In this document: positions 1-5,843 of the stretch, in pieces | How positions within the stretch are numbered: the stretch's first letter is position 1 | Layout of the letters: every line of letters begins with the position of its first letter | Assembly: GCA_937900125.1 (NCBI GenBank) | Contig: CALCEK010000140.1 | Location: 1 to 5,849 of the forward strand | Direction: 5' to 3' | Length of the DNA: 5,849 bases | Source: an uncultured Treponema sp. | GTDB taxonomy: Bacteria > Spirochaetota > Spirochaetia > Treponematales > Treponemataceae | Position numbers and translations under genes: made by a program | Notes under the pieces: model-generated | Databases searched by the model: none | What the model saw: only the letters and a program-made list of their open reading frames with translations | Told to the model about the DNA's origin: nothing

Positions 1-435
1 GGTGTAAAAGTTGAATTTTTTAGAAGAGGCGTAAATTCTTTCTATATTAATGCAGCTCGTCCAATTGCTATTGAAGGCGTAACAAAGACTGTTTCTGTTT
101 GGGTTTGTGGTCGCAATATGGATCACCAGTTATGGCTTTTAGTACAGGATTACAATGGACATAATTTTGAAATCTGGATGGGTTCTTTGGAATTCAGCGG
201 CTGGAAAAAAATTACAACTGCTATCCCACCAACTCCTGATGGAGAACACGGCATTATTCAGCAAAGTCCATATTTTGGAGACAGACCTGGTTTAAGAGTT
301 GTAGGTTTCCGCGTAGATTGTAACCCAATGGAAGCTCAAGGTTCATTCTATATGTATCTTGATGATCTTCGTGCTGTTACCGACTTGTATGATATGGAAA
401 ACAAAGACGAAGATGATATGAGTGACCTTTGGTAA
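1..435 (+). CDS. flaA: Flagellar filament outer layer protein FlaA, C-terminal part (5' end outside window)
   Basis: The reading frame is open from base 1 and ends at TAA 433-435, giving the last 144 residues. FlaA is the outer sheath protein that coats the FlaB core of spirochaete periplasmic flagella and affects filament stiffness and helical shape. Visible features that fit the family are an aromatic-rich beta-type domain with segments VSVWVCGRN, LWLLVQDYNG, EIWMGSL and GWKKI, then a conserved C-terminal strand FYMYLDDLRAVTDLYD and an acidic tail ending DEDDMSDLW. The signal peptide and N-terminal half lie upstream, so the true start and promoter are not visible. A strong terminator follows 21 nt after the stop, so the gene is probably the last or only gene of its transcript. 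Treponemes often carry more than one FlaA paralogue, and which one this is cannot be decided here. The family call is from remembered sequence resemblance and is fairly secure. Confidence 0.88.
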   Translation, partial: GVKVEFFRRGVNSFYINAARPIAIEGVTKTVSVWVCGRNMDHQLWLLVQDYNGHNFEIWMGSLEFSGWKKITTAIPPTPDGEHGIIQQSPYFGDRPGLRVVGFRVDCNPMEAQGSFYMYLDDLRAVTDLYDMENKDEDDMSDLW

Positions 436-456
436 TTCTTAATGGAAGCTCTAAAG

Positions 457-490
457 AAATCCCTGCATATTTTGCGGGGATTTTTTATTT
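457..490 (+). terminator. Rho-independent terminator after flaA, shared by convergent genes
   Basis: A 10-bp stem pairs 457-466 (AAATCCCTGC) with 474-483 (GCGGGGATTT), with one G-T wobble and a 7-nt loop ATATTTT. It is followed by a T-rich tract TTTTTTATTTT from 481. It sits between the flaA stop (435) and the stop of the minus-strand gene (490-492). Read on the minus strand, the same hairpin is followed by TTTCTTT, so it may also stop the opposing transcript, though less strongly. Confidence 0.9.
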
Positions 491-1209
491 TAAAAATCAC
501 ATACGGTGTAAACGTAAGTTTTATTTTCTTTATTTACAGATAAAATTCCTGCTTTTGTTAAAACCCAAACATAAAATCGAACATCTTGTTCACTTATTTT
601 TTCCCCTTCTTTTTTTAGGTCAGAATATATTTTTTTGATTGTAAAAGTTTTTCTGCAAGACTCTGGCAAAAGGCTTAAATAAGATTGTGGAGAGTTAAAA
701 ATGCTTGTGTTGTAAAGCGTTTTAAGTTTTTTTTCAGTTTTAAGCCATGCTTTTTTTACTCTTCGTCTTCCATTTTTTGATTGCACTGGCGAATCTGTTG
801 TTGTCCTAACTTCAATTATGGCGCAGTTTACAAAATCAATCTGCAAAAGAGGATTTAAAAGGAGCTTTGATAATTTTGTCAATTCCCTAAATTCCCCATA
901 TATATTTTTTTTCTGTGGACTTTTTCGACTTGAAATTAGTTTTCCATTTTGGGAGTAGGTTTCTATGTATTTTTCGGAAAAAACGGGGTGCACAACAATG
1001 ACCTTTCTGTTTTTTGAAATACAATAATTTAATTTTGCTAAAAGATGCGATAAACTTGCTGTCTGTATTTCAATTATTGTTCCATTTTCTTCCATTATAT
1101 CTACAATGTATGGCCCGAATTCCACTTCGGTTTTACTGTTTCGATTTTGAATTGCGTATAGGCTTTTTAAAGCTTTATGAAGTTGACTTTCATTTAGAGT
1201 GTTTATCAT
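490..1209 (-). CDS. Protein of unknown function; possible PD-(D/E)XK-like (E-x-Q) nuclease with C-terminal winged-helix-like region
   Basis: This is a 239-residue soluble protein with no signal peptide or membrane segment, and I do not recognise a named family. Residues about 28-76 read as acidic residues (E28/E30), a strand ending at D37, a hairpin, then the strand IIEIQT with E47-x-Q49, a helix (about 52-65) and a hydrophobic strand KVIVVHPV. That D...E-x-Q layout is the active-site pattern of PD-(D/E)XK nucleases of the CoiA-like E-x-Q type, so nuclease activity is an inference. Residues 144-164 are very basic (KNGRRRVKKAW), which would suit nucleic-acid contact. Residues about 178-236 look like helix-helix-helix and a beta hairpin (FTIKKIYSDL, VRFYVWVLTKAGIL, KTYVYTV), a winged-helix-like pattern. 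The start is ATG 1207-1209. No Shine-Dalgarno precedes it, but a close-to-consensus promoter puts transcription onset at or next to this ATG. The next in-frame Met is residue 39, inside the putative core, so a later start is unlikely. The gene converges on flaA and diverges from the dcw operon, and nothing in context assigns it a pathway. Confidence 0.8.
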   Translation of the reverse strand: MINTLNESQLHKALKSLYAIQNRNSKTEVEFGPYIVDIMEENGTIIEIQTASLSHLLAKLNYCISKNRKVIVVHPVFSEKYIETYSQNGKLISSRKSPQKKNIYGEFRELTKLSKLLLNPLLQIDFVNCAIIEVRTTTDSPVQSKNGRRRVKKAWLKTEKKLKTLYNTSIFNSPQSYLSLLPESCRKTFTIKKIYSDLKKEGEKISEQDVRFYVWVLTKAGILSVNKENKTYVYTVCDF

Positions 1210-1243
1210 TTTAATATTATATTAAGACTATATTTTTTATCAA
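1209..1243 (-). promoter_or_regulatory. Sigma70-type promoter of the minus-strand gene, predicted leaderless start
   Basis: On the minus strand, -35 TTGATA (1243-1238) is followed by a 16-bp spacer and a perfect -10 TATAAT (1221-1216). Only six bases, ATTAAA, separate the -10 from the ATG at 1209. With usual -10 to +1 spacing the first transcribed base is the A of the start codon or within a base or two of it. The absence of a ribosome-binding site agrees with this. Confidence 0.72.
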
Positions 1244-1278
1244 AAAAGAGTAAAAGTACAATTTTTAGAGATAGTCTT
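1224..1278. repeat. 8-bp inverted repeat flanking the minus-strand promoter's -35
   Basis: AAGACTAT at 1224-1231 and its exact reverse complement ATAGTCTT at 1271-1278 lie 39 nt apart, with centres 47 bp apart. The first arm falls in the spacer between the -35 and -10 of the minus-strand gene, and the second lies upstream of the -35. It could be a pair of operator half-sites, but the region is AT-rich and an 8-bp match at this distance may be chance. Confidence 0.3.
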
Positions 1279-1359
1279 TAGCTTGAATTTTGCTATACGG
1301 CTCTTGAGTAAGTCGCCCAAAATTATAAAAGATTTTTTACTTATCGGCATTTTTTACGA

Positions 1360-1394
1360 TTGACATTATAAAAAATACTGATAAAATGTTTGTA
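1360..1394 (+). promoter_or_regulatory. Extended -10 sigma70 promoter of the mraZ/dcw operon
   Basis: A perfect -35 TTGACA (1360-1365), a 16-bp spacer, and -10 TAAAAT (1382-1387) preceded by TG at 1379-1380 make an extended -10 promoter. The predicted start is near 1394, leaving a leader of about 37 nt to the chosen mraZ ATG. A/T-rich sequence directly upstream of the -35, including ATTTTTTAC twice (1332-1340 and 1349-1357), could act as an UP element. As the downstream genes are packed or overlapping, this is probably the main promoter of the whole operon. Confidence 0.8.
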
Positions 1395-1429
1395 AGTGGG
1401 AAATAGTGGGAAAAAGTGGTGAGCAGTGG
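1395..1429 (+). promoter_or_regulatory. MraZ operator: four AGTGG boxes at 10-bp period
   Basis: AGTGG occurs at 1395, 1405, 1415 and 1425, each followed by a variable base and separated by short AT-rich spacers. This is the known architecture of MraZ operators, which are tandem TGGGN-like or GTG-containing boxes one helical turn apart in front of mraZ. The array begins right after the predicted transcription start and runs to the base before the mraZ ATG, so it also covers the ribosome-binding region. Boxes 1 and 2 are AGTGGG; boxes 3 and 4 degrade to AGTGGT and AGTGGC. The inferred role is negative autoregulation of the operon by MraZ. Confidence 0.85.
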
Positions 1430-1430
1430 C

Positions 1431-1880
1431 ATGGAAATGCTAAATGGTGAGTACAGTAACACTCTTGACGAGAAAGGCAGAATAAATTTCCCAACAAAAT
1501 TACGCTCTGCTTTGCAGCAAGGGGAACTCATCGTGACGCAGGGACTTGACCACTGTCTCATGCTTTTTACTGCTGAGGAATGGGACAACCTAAAAAATAA
1601 GATTGTTGGGTCGGCTTCTGTGTTTGACCCGCAAAAACGTCTTGTATTGCGACGCTTTATTGCTCCGGCTCAAAAAATCGAATTTGATAAGTCTGGTCGC
1701 CTTTCTATTCCGCAAAGATTAAGGGAATATGCTTCGTTAAACTGTGGCGGTGAATGTATCATACTCGCTATGGATAAATTCATAGAGATATGGGACGCTG
1801 GCGAATACGATAAATATCTTCTTGATACAGAAAACTCATTTTTGCAAGCAGCAGCTAGCATGAGTGACGTTTTGCTTTAA
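1431..1880 (+). CDS. mraZ: Transcriptional regulator MraZ
   Basis: MraZ is a ring-forming DNA-binding protein that controls the dcw operon by binding tandem boxes near its own promoter. From ATG 1431 the product is 149 residues, a normal length. It holds two SpoVT-AbrB-type half-domains, each with the family signature: DEKGRINFPTKLR at 13-25 and DKSGRLSIPQRLR at 86-98. RRFIAP follows near 74-79 and IEIWD at 118-122. Three starts are possible. GTG 1416 lies inside the third operator box and lacks a proper ribosome-binding site. ATG 1431 has GGTGAG (1418-1423) about 7 nt upstream and is preferred. ATG 1437 gives the shortest N-terminus, MLNGEY, matching where family conservation begins, and cannot be excluded. 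The gene is first in the operon and is followed after 28 nt by rsmH. The C-terminus ends in a short helical tail, QAAASMSDVLL. Confidence 0.95.
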   Translation: MEMLNGEYSNTLDEKGRINFPTKLRSALQQGELIVTQGLDHCLMLFTAEEWDNLKNKIVGSASVFDPQKRLVLRRFIAPAQKIEFDKSGRLSIPQRLREYASLNCGGECIILAMDKFIEIWDAGEYDKYLLDTENSFLQAAASMSDVLL

Positions 1881-1897
1881 AAAAGTATTTATATGTC

Positions 1898-1911
1898 GGA
1901 GTGAAAAATTG
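1898..1911 (+). promoter_or_regulatory. Ribosome-binding site that fixes a TTG start for rsmH
   Basis: GGAGTGA at 1898-1904 is followed by AAAA and then TTG at 1909, leaving 7 nt between GGAG and the start codon. This is the best Shine-Dalgarno in the mraZ-rsmH junction. It supports TTG 1909 over the in-frame GTG at 1864, which lies inside mraZ and has no such motif. Confidence 0.75.
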
Positions 1912-2892
1912 GAAATCGTTCATACGCCTGTGTTGCTAAATGAATGTCTGAAATTGCTATCTCCTATTGGGGAAGAATACGAATCGGACGCATTTATGAT
2001 TGATTCAACTATGGGCGAGGGCGGTCATTCGTTTTACTTTTTAGAGAAATTTCCAACTTTGCGCATTTTAGGATTAGACGCAGATTCGTCAATTCAAGCG
2101 AGGGCAAAGGAAAGGTTGAGCATTTTTGGAAATCGTGTAGATTTTTTCAATGGTTGGTTTAACGATTTTTACGGCAATTATTCAAAGGCACGTTTTCCTG
2201 ATATTATTTTGTTTGATTTAGGTATTAGTGTTTTTCACTATGAACGGAGTGGGAGGGGATTCTCTTTTCGTCATGATGAAGAACTTGATATGCGCTTGAA
2301 TCCTTTAGAAAAAACGAGTGCAAAAGATGTTGTAAATTCAATGCCAGAAGAAGCTTTGGCGGATTTGATTTACAAGTATTCTGACGAGCGTTTTTCAAGA
2401 AGGATTGCAAGTGCTATAGTTAGGGCGAGACAACACGGAACTGTTTCTTCTACTCGCGTTCTAGCAGAAATTATTTCCGATTCAGTTCCTGCAAAATATC
2501 GTTACGGACAAATCCATCCTGCAACACGCACTTTTCAGGCTTTGCGGATTTATGTTAATTCCGAACTTCAAAGGCTTCCTAAAGCTTTGCACTATGCCTT
2601 TAATGTGTTAAAGCCAAACGGAAAAATGGGTGTTATAACATTCCATTCCCTAGAAGACCGAATCGTAAAAAATTACTTCCGTAATCTCGGAAAGCAATGC
2701 GTGTGTCCTCCCGAAGCTCCTTTTTGTAAATGTGGAGGAACACAGTGCGCCGAGCTTATTACCCGTAAACCAATAGAGCCTACAACTGAAGAAATTGCAG
2801 AAAATTCTCCATCGCGCAGTGCAAAGTTACGTGTTATAAGAAAAATTCGGAACGCTGATGAAATGCGACTGCGAGGCGTGGAGGCAATTTGA
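1909..2892 (+). CDS. rsmH: 16S rRNA (cytosine(1402)-N(4))-methyltransferase RsmH (MraW)
   Basis: RsmH transfers a methyl group from S-adenosylmethionine to N4 of C1402 in the decoding centre of 16S rRNA, acting in the cytoplasm. From TTG 1909 the protein is 327 residues and starts MEIVHTPVLLNE, the usual N-terminus of the family. A longer frame back to GTG 1864 would add 15 non-conserved residues overlapping mraZ. Visible motifs are the SAM-binding loop DSTMGEGGHS (32-41), GLDAD (55-59), DLGIS (103-107), RGFSF (116-120), LDMRLNP (126-132), HPATRTFQALRI (203-214), FHSLEDRIVK (245-254) and the C-terminal SRSAKLR (302-308). A cysteine cluster (C264, C266, C273, C275, C280) matches the CxCPP...CxCG segment found in many RsmH proteins and may bind metal. 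The stop TGA overlaps the next gene's ATG by one base (TGATG), indicating coupled translation. Confidence 0.96.
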   Translation: MEIVHTPVLLNECLKLLSPIGEEYESDAFMIDSTMGEGGHSFYFLEKFPTLRILGLDADSSIQARAKERLSIFGNRVDFFNGWFNDFYGNYSKARFPDIILFDLGISVFHYERSGRGFSFRHDEELDMRLNPLEKTSAKDVVNSMPEEALADLIYKYSDERFSRRIASAIVRARQHGTVSSTRVLAEIISDSVPAKYRYGQIHPATRTFQALRIYVNSELQRLPKALHYAFNVLKPNGKMGVITFHSLEDRIVKNYFRNLGKQCVCPPEAPFCKCGGTQCAELITRKPIEPTTEEIAENSPSRSAKLRVIRKIRNADEMRLRGVEAI

Positions 2893-3191
2893 TGAGCAAT
2901 ATAAAAATAATCTTAAAAAATATTTTTGCTTGTATAGCGGCTTTGTCTATTCCCTCTCTTTTGATTTTTGATGCTTTTCAGGCAAGAAAATATGCCGATT
3001 TGCAAAAACAAGTTCGGGATTTAGAACGAAAGCAAGAGGAGTTGGTCGAGCAAAACAAAAAATTGATTACCGACATCAGTGTTCTTTCTGGTGCAGATAG
3101 AATTGAATCCATTGCAAAAGATGAGTTAGGAATGCGATTTGCAGAAAGCGATGAAATTATTCGTGTTGAAATGAAGGAAAAAGATAAATGA
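2892..3191 (+). CDS. ftsL: FtsL-like cell division protein (bitopic, coiled coil)
   Basis: This is a small 99-residue membrane protein expected to act in the divisome, where FtsL pairs with DivIC/FtsB and FtsQ/DivIB to recruit and activate FtsW and its partner PBP. The sequence shows a short basic cytoplasmic N-terminus, one membrane helix at about 10-29, a charged heptad-like coiled coil at about 34-64 (LQKQVRDLERKQEELVEQNKKL), and a conserved terminal box, RIESIAKDELGMRF (70-83), typical of the FtsL/DivIC group. Overall sequence conservation in this family is weak, so the symbol rests on topology, the A-x-x-x-L-G-M box and its position between rsmH and murF. DivIC/FtsB is the alternative name. 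The start is ATG 2892 with GGAGG (2880-2884) 7 nt upstream; TTG 2889 is in frame but only 4 nt from that motif. It overlaps rsmH by 1 nt and murF by 4 nt (ATGA). Confidence 0.82.
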   Translation: MSNIKIILKNIFACIAALSIPSLLIFDAFQARKYADLQKQVRDLERKQEELVEQNKKLITDISVLSGADRIESIAKDELGMRFAESDEIIRVEMKEKDK

Positions 3192-4633
3192 TTGAAAAAA
3201 ATGTAAAAACAAAAAAATCTCTCTTGACAATTGAAGAAGTGCTAGAAGCAACTGGCGGAATTCACGTGCTTGGAAATGGGGAATTTTGCTTTACCACTGT
3301 ACAAACAGATAGTAGAAATGTTGACAAAGATTGCCTTTTTGTTCCCCTAATTGGCGAAAATCAAGATGGACACAATTACGTAAAATCCGCAATAGAAAAC
3401 GGAGCAAGTGTTGTTTTTGTTTGCCTTAAAAATTACGAAAAAACACCGCAGTATTTTACGGAAATTTCCTTAAAGAATCCTGAAATTTTTTTTATTGGGG
3501 TGGAAAATACATTAATTGCGCTTCAGCAAATTGCAGAATGTTATGTTTCTCATTTTCCAAATTTGATTCGGATTGGAATTACAGGGTCAAGCGGAAAAAC
3601 TACAACTAAGGAGATTTGCGCTTCAATTTTAAAGCAAAAGTATTCCGTTGTTACAAATAAAGGTAATTTGAATAGCGAAACAGGTTTGCCGCTTTCTGTT
3701 TTTGAAATTCGCCCTGAACACCAACTTGGTATTTTTGAGATGGGAATGAATCGGGAAAATGAAATAGCAGAATTGTCTCGCATTTTAAAGCCTCGCCTTG
3801 CAATAATCACAAATATTGGAAGTGCTCATATAGGAAAACTAGGAAATAGAGAAAATATTGCTAAAGAAAAAGCGCGGATTTTTGACTATTTTAAGGGAAT
3901 CGGAACCGCGTTTATTCCAAAAAATGACGATTTTTCTTCCTATTTAAAGAGCCAAGTTGACGGAAATGTTATTTTTTATGGCGATGATTGCGATAGCGCG
4001 ATTCGTTTTGATTCTGACCTTGGCTTAGAAGGAACTAGTTTTTTTGTTGACGATAAAAAAGTTATTCTGAATCTGCCTGGAAAATACAATTATTCAAACG
4101 CACTTTCGGCTATTGCGGTGGCAAAATTCTTAGGGCTTAACACGGAACAAATTGTTTGTGGAATTGAAAACGTAAAAGGTTTATTTGGTCGAAGTGAAAT
4201 TTTGCACGGAAATTATACAATCATTCAAGATTGTTACAATGCAAATCCAGATTCAATGGAAAAAGCAATTGAATTTGCTTCTTCGCTCCAATTAAAAAAT
4301 GGACAAAAACTTTTTATTGTTTTAGGCGATATGCTTGAATTAGGCGATTCTGAAAAAGAGTGTCATGAAAAAATCGGAAAACAACTTAGTGAATTAAAAG
4401 ATTCAATTTGTCTTTTTTGCGGAAAACGAATGGATGCCGCTTACAAAGAAATGCTCAAAGTGGCAAATCCAGAAAATTTGTTTGCAATACAAGAAAATGA
4501 CGATTCAGCGATTGAAAAAATCGTTCAATTTATCAAAGGAAAAATTCAAAAAGACGATATTGTGTTAATCAAAGCCTCTCGGTCAATGCAATTAGAACGC
4601 ATAACAGAACTTTTGGAGTGTAAAAATGTTTAA
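3188..4633 (+). CDS. murF: UDP-N-acetylmuramoyl-tripeptide--D-alanyl-D-alanine ligase MurF
   Basis: MurF is the cytoplasmic ATP-dependent ligase that adds D-Ala-D-Ala to UDP-MurNAc-tripeptide, the last step of soluble peptidoglycan precursor synthesis. The 481-residue length is normal, or slightly long, for the family. The N-terminal nucleotide-substrate domain shows TDSR (40-43) and FVPLIGENQDGHNYV (51-65). The central ATPase domain has the P-loop GITGSSGKTTTKE (130-142, K137), NKGNLNSETGLP (157-168), EMGMNRENEI (184-193) and TNIGSAHIGKLG (208-219), with IAKEKARIF just after. The C-terminal ligase domain has GKYNYSNALSA (298-308), GRSEI (334-338), DCYNANPDSM (348-357), LGDMLELG (379-386) and LIKASRSMQLE (460-470). 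DCYNANP identifies MurF rather than MurE. The usual K-G-S-R near the end reads K-A-S-R here. The start ATG overlaps the ftsL stop (ATGA), with AAGGA at 3174-3178. The end overlaps ftsW by 8 nt. Confidence 0.96.
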   Translation: MIEKNVKTKKSLLTIEEVLEATGGIHVLGNGEFCFTTVQTDSRNVDKDCLFVPLIGENQDGHNYVKSAIENGASVVFVCLKNYEKTPQYFTEISLKNPEIFFIGVENTLIALQQIAECYVSHFPNLIRIGITGSSGKTTTKEICASILKQKYSVVTNKGNLNSETGLPLSVFEIRPEHQLGIFEMGMNRENEIAELSRILKPRLAIITNIGSAHIGKLGNRENIAKEKARIFDYFKGIGTAFIPKNDDFSSYLKSQVDGNVIFYGDDCDSAIRFDSDLGLEGTSFFVDDKKVILNLPGKYNYSNALSAIAVAKFLGLNTEQIVCGIENVKGLFGRSEILHGNYTIIQDCYNANPDSMEKAIEFASSLQLKNGQKLFIVLGDMLELGDSEKECHEKIGKQLSELKDSICLFCGKRMDAAYKEMLKVANPENLFAIQENDDSAIEKIVQFIKGKIQKDDIVLIKASRSMQLERITELLECKNV

Positions 4634-5843
4634 TTTTACTTTTTTCCCTGGAAGCTCTGGAAAACCGTCAAACAAAACAGATATTCTCTTTTTAGTAAGC
4701 GTTTTGCTTTTGTGGGGATTGGGAATTTTTACCCTTTTAGTTTGTACTCCAGATACGGCAGAGCGACTTTTTGGAAAAAAGTATTATTTTGTAAACCGCC
4801 AAATTATTTGGTCAATTTTGGGACTAATTGGATTTTGCGCTTTTGCCTTGCTTCCGATTTCTGTTATAAAAAAAGCTTTGCCGTTTTTTGTTTTAGGAAC
4901 GCTCTTTTTTTGTATTTTAGCTCTTGTTCCTGGAATTGGAAGTGAAAAAAAAGGCGCAAATCGTTGGGTTTCTATTTCGCATTTTGTTAGTTTTCAGCCA
5001 TCGGAATTTGCAAAAATTGCAGTTGTTCTTTTTTTGGCGAATTTGTTTGACAAATATTCGGATTCTGATTACACACAAGGCGAAAATCAAAAGAATTTTT
5101 TGTACCCGCTAATTGGCTTGTTCATTTTTGTCCTTGTAATTTTTTTGCAAAAGGATTTTTCTACGGGAGTTTTTGTTTTTGTGGTCGGCTGCATAATGTT
5201 TTTTGTTTCAGGCGTTAAAATGACATGGTTTGGTCCTCTTATTATTCTTGCGATTCCTGCCACTATACTTATGATTGCTATAGAACCGTATAGGCTTATG
5301 CGTGTTGCCGCATTTTTTCACCCTGAAGAATTTACAATGACTTCTGGGTATCAGCAATTTGCTTCAAAAAGAGCGATTATTTCTGGAGGAATTTGGGGAA
5401 ATGGTTTGGGAAGCGGGCTAACAGCTGTTAGCAACATTCCAGAAGTTCAAACGGACTATATTTTTGCGGGATGGGCATCTGCAATGGGCTTACTTGGCGT
5501 TACTGCTTATTTTCTAGTTCTAATTTTGTTTGCCGCTCGCGGATTTAGAATTGCAGTTACAAGCAAAAATCGTTTTGCTGCTTATGGAGCTTTTGGTTGT
5601 ACAACTATGATTTTTTTGCAATCATTGATGAACATTGCGGTTGTTTGCGGTGCGCTTCCGACAACAGGAATCCCACAACCATTTTTTTCTTCTGGAGGAT
5701 CTTCGCTTTTGGCAACTTTTTGTATGTGCGGATTTATTTTAAATGCTTCAAGCGCAACTGCCGAAAATGAATGGGAAGAATACGATTCAAGTAAAAATAT
5801 GGATTTTTCTAAAAAAGATGGAGAGTTTATAAAGTATGAGTGA
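4626..5843 (+). CDS. ftsW: Septal peptidoglycan glycosyltransferase FtsW (SEDS family)
   Basis: FtsW is the inner-membrane SEDS polymerase that extends glycan strands from lipid II at the division septum, normally with a class B PBP partner. The 405-residue product has about ten membrane segments, beginning at 19-40 after a short polar N-terminus, and a polar, acidic cytoplasmic tail from about 377. Family signatures are GANRWVSI (110-117), QPSEFAK (124-130), LQKDFSTG (174-181), YRLMRVAAF (222-230), GYQQFASKRAI (241-251), GGIWGNGLGSG (254-264), IPEVQTDYIFAG (271-282) and PTTGIPQPFFSSGGSSLL (345-362). D277 in QTDYIF aligns with the essential SEDS aspartate (E. coli FtsW D297). FtsW is chosen over RodA because of its dcw context. 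Some usually conserved positions differ: the acidic pair after TDFIFA reads ASAMG, and SYGGSS reads SSGGSS. ATG 4626 has GGAG (4615-4618) 7 nt upstream. It overlaps murF by 8 nt and the next gene by 8 nt. Confidence 0.94.
   Translation: MFNFTFFPGSSGKPSNKTDILFLVSVLLLWGLGIFTLLVCTPDTAERLFGKKYYFVNRQIIWSILGLIGFCAFALLPISVIKKALPFFVLGTLFFCILALVPGIGSEKKGANRWVSISHFVSFQPSEFAKIAVVLFLANLFDKYSDSDYTQGENQKNFLYPLIGLFIFVLVIFLQKDFSTGVFVFVVGCIMFFVSGVKMTWFGPLIILAIPATILMIAIEPYRLMRVAAFFHPEEFTMTSGYQQFASKRAIISGGIWGNGLGSGLTAVSNIPEVQTDYIFAGWASAMGLLGVTAYFLVLILFAARGFRIAVTSKNRFAAYGAFGCTTMIFLQSLMNIAVVCGALPTTGIPQPFFSSGGSSLLATFCMCGFILNASSATAENEWEEYDSSKNMDFSKKDGEFIKYE

Noticed and set aside
429..638. Plus-strand frame of 69 codons following flaA.
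   Set aside because: It runs through the terminator hairpin and then antisense to the minus-strand gene. Its composition (Phe/Leu/Lys-rich) is what AT-rich antisense sequence gives.
1014..1214. Plus-strand frame of 66 codons opposite the 5' half of the minus-strand gene.
   Set aside because: It is antisense to a better supported gene, has no ribosome-binding site or recognisable motif, and its stop falls in that gene's promoter region.
1284..1318. On the minus strand, GACTTACTCAAGAG inside this stretch resembles the 5' acceptor and D-arm region of class II tRNAs (Ser/Leu type).
   Set aside because: No anticodon stem, T-arm or pairing acceptor strand follows in the next bases, so it is not a tRNA gene. 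It could be a remnant or chance, and a covariance-model scan would decide.
1332..1357. Direct repeat ATTTTTTAC, two copies 17 bp apart, upstream of the mraZ promoter.
   Set aside because: It is short and T-rich in an AT-rich intergenic region. It is best treated as part of a possible UP element rather than a separate repeat or binding site.
1337..1588. Open frame of 83 codons on the minus strand covering the dcw promoter and the mraZ start.
   Set aside because: It runs antisense through the promoter, operator and mraZ coding region, has no family resemblance, and is explained as a shadow of mraZ.
4712..5112. Two overlapping plus-strand frames (77 and 62 codons) inside ftsW.
   Set aside because: Both are out-of-frame readings of the strongly supported ftsW coding sequence.
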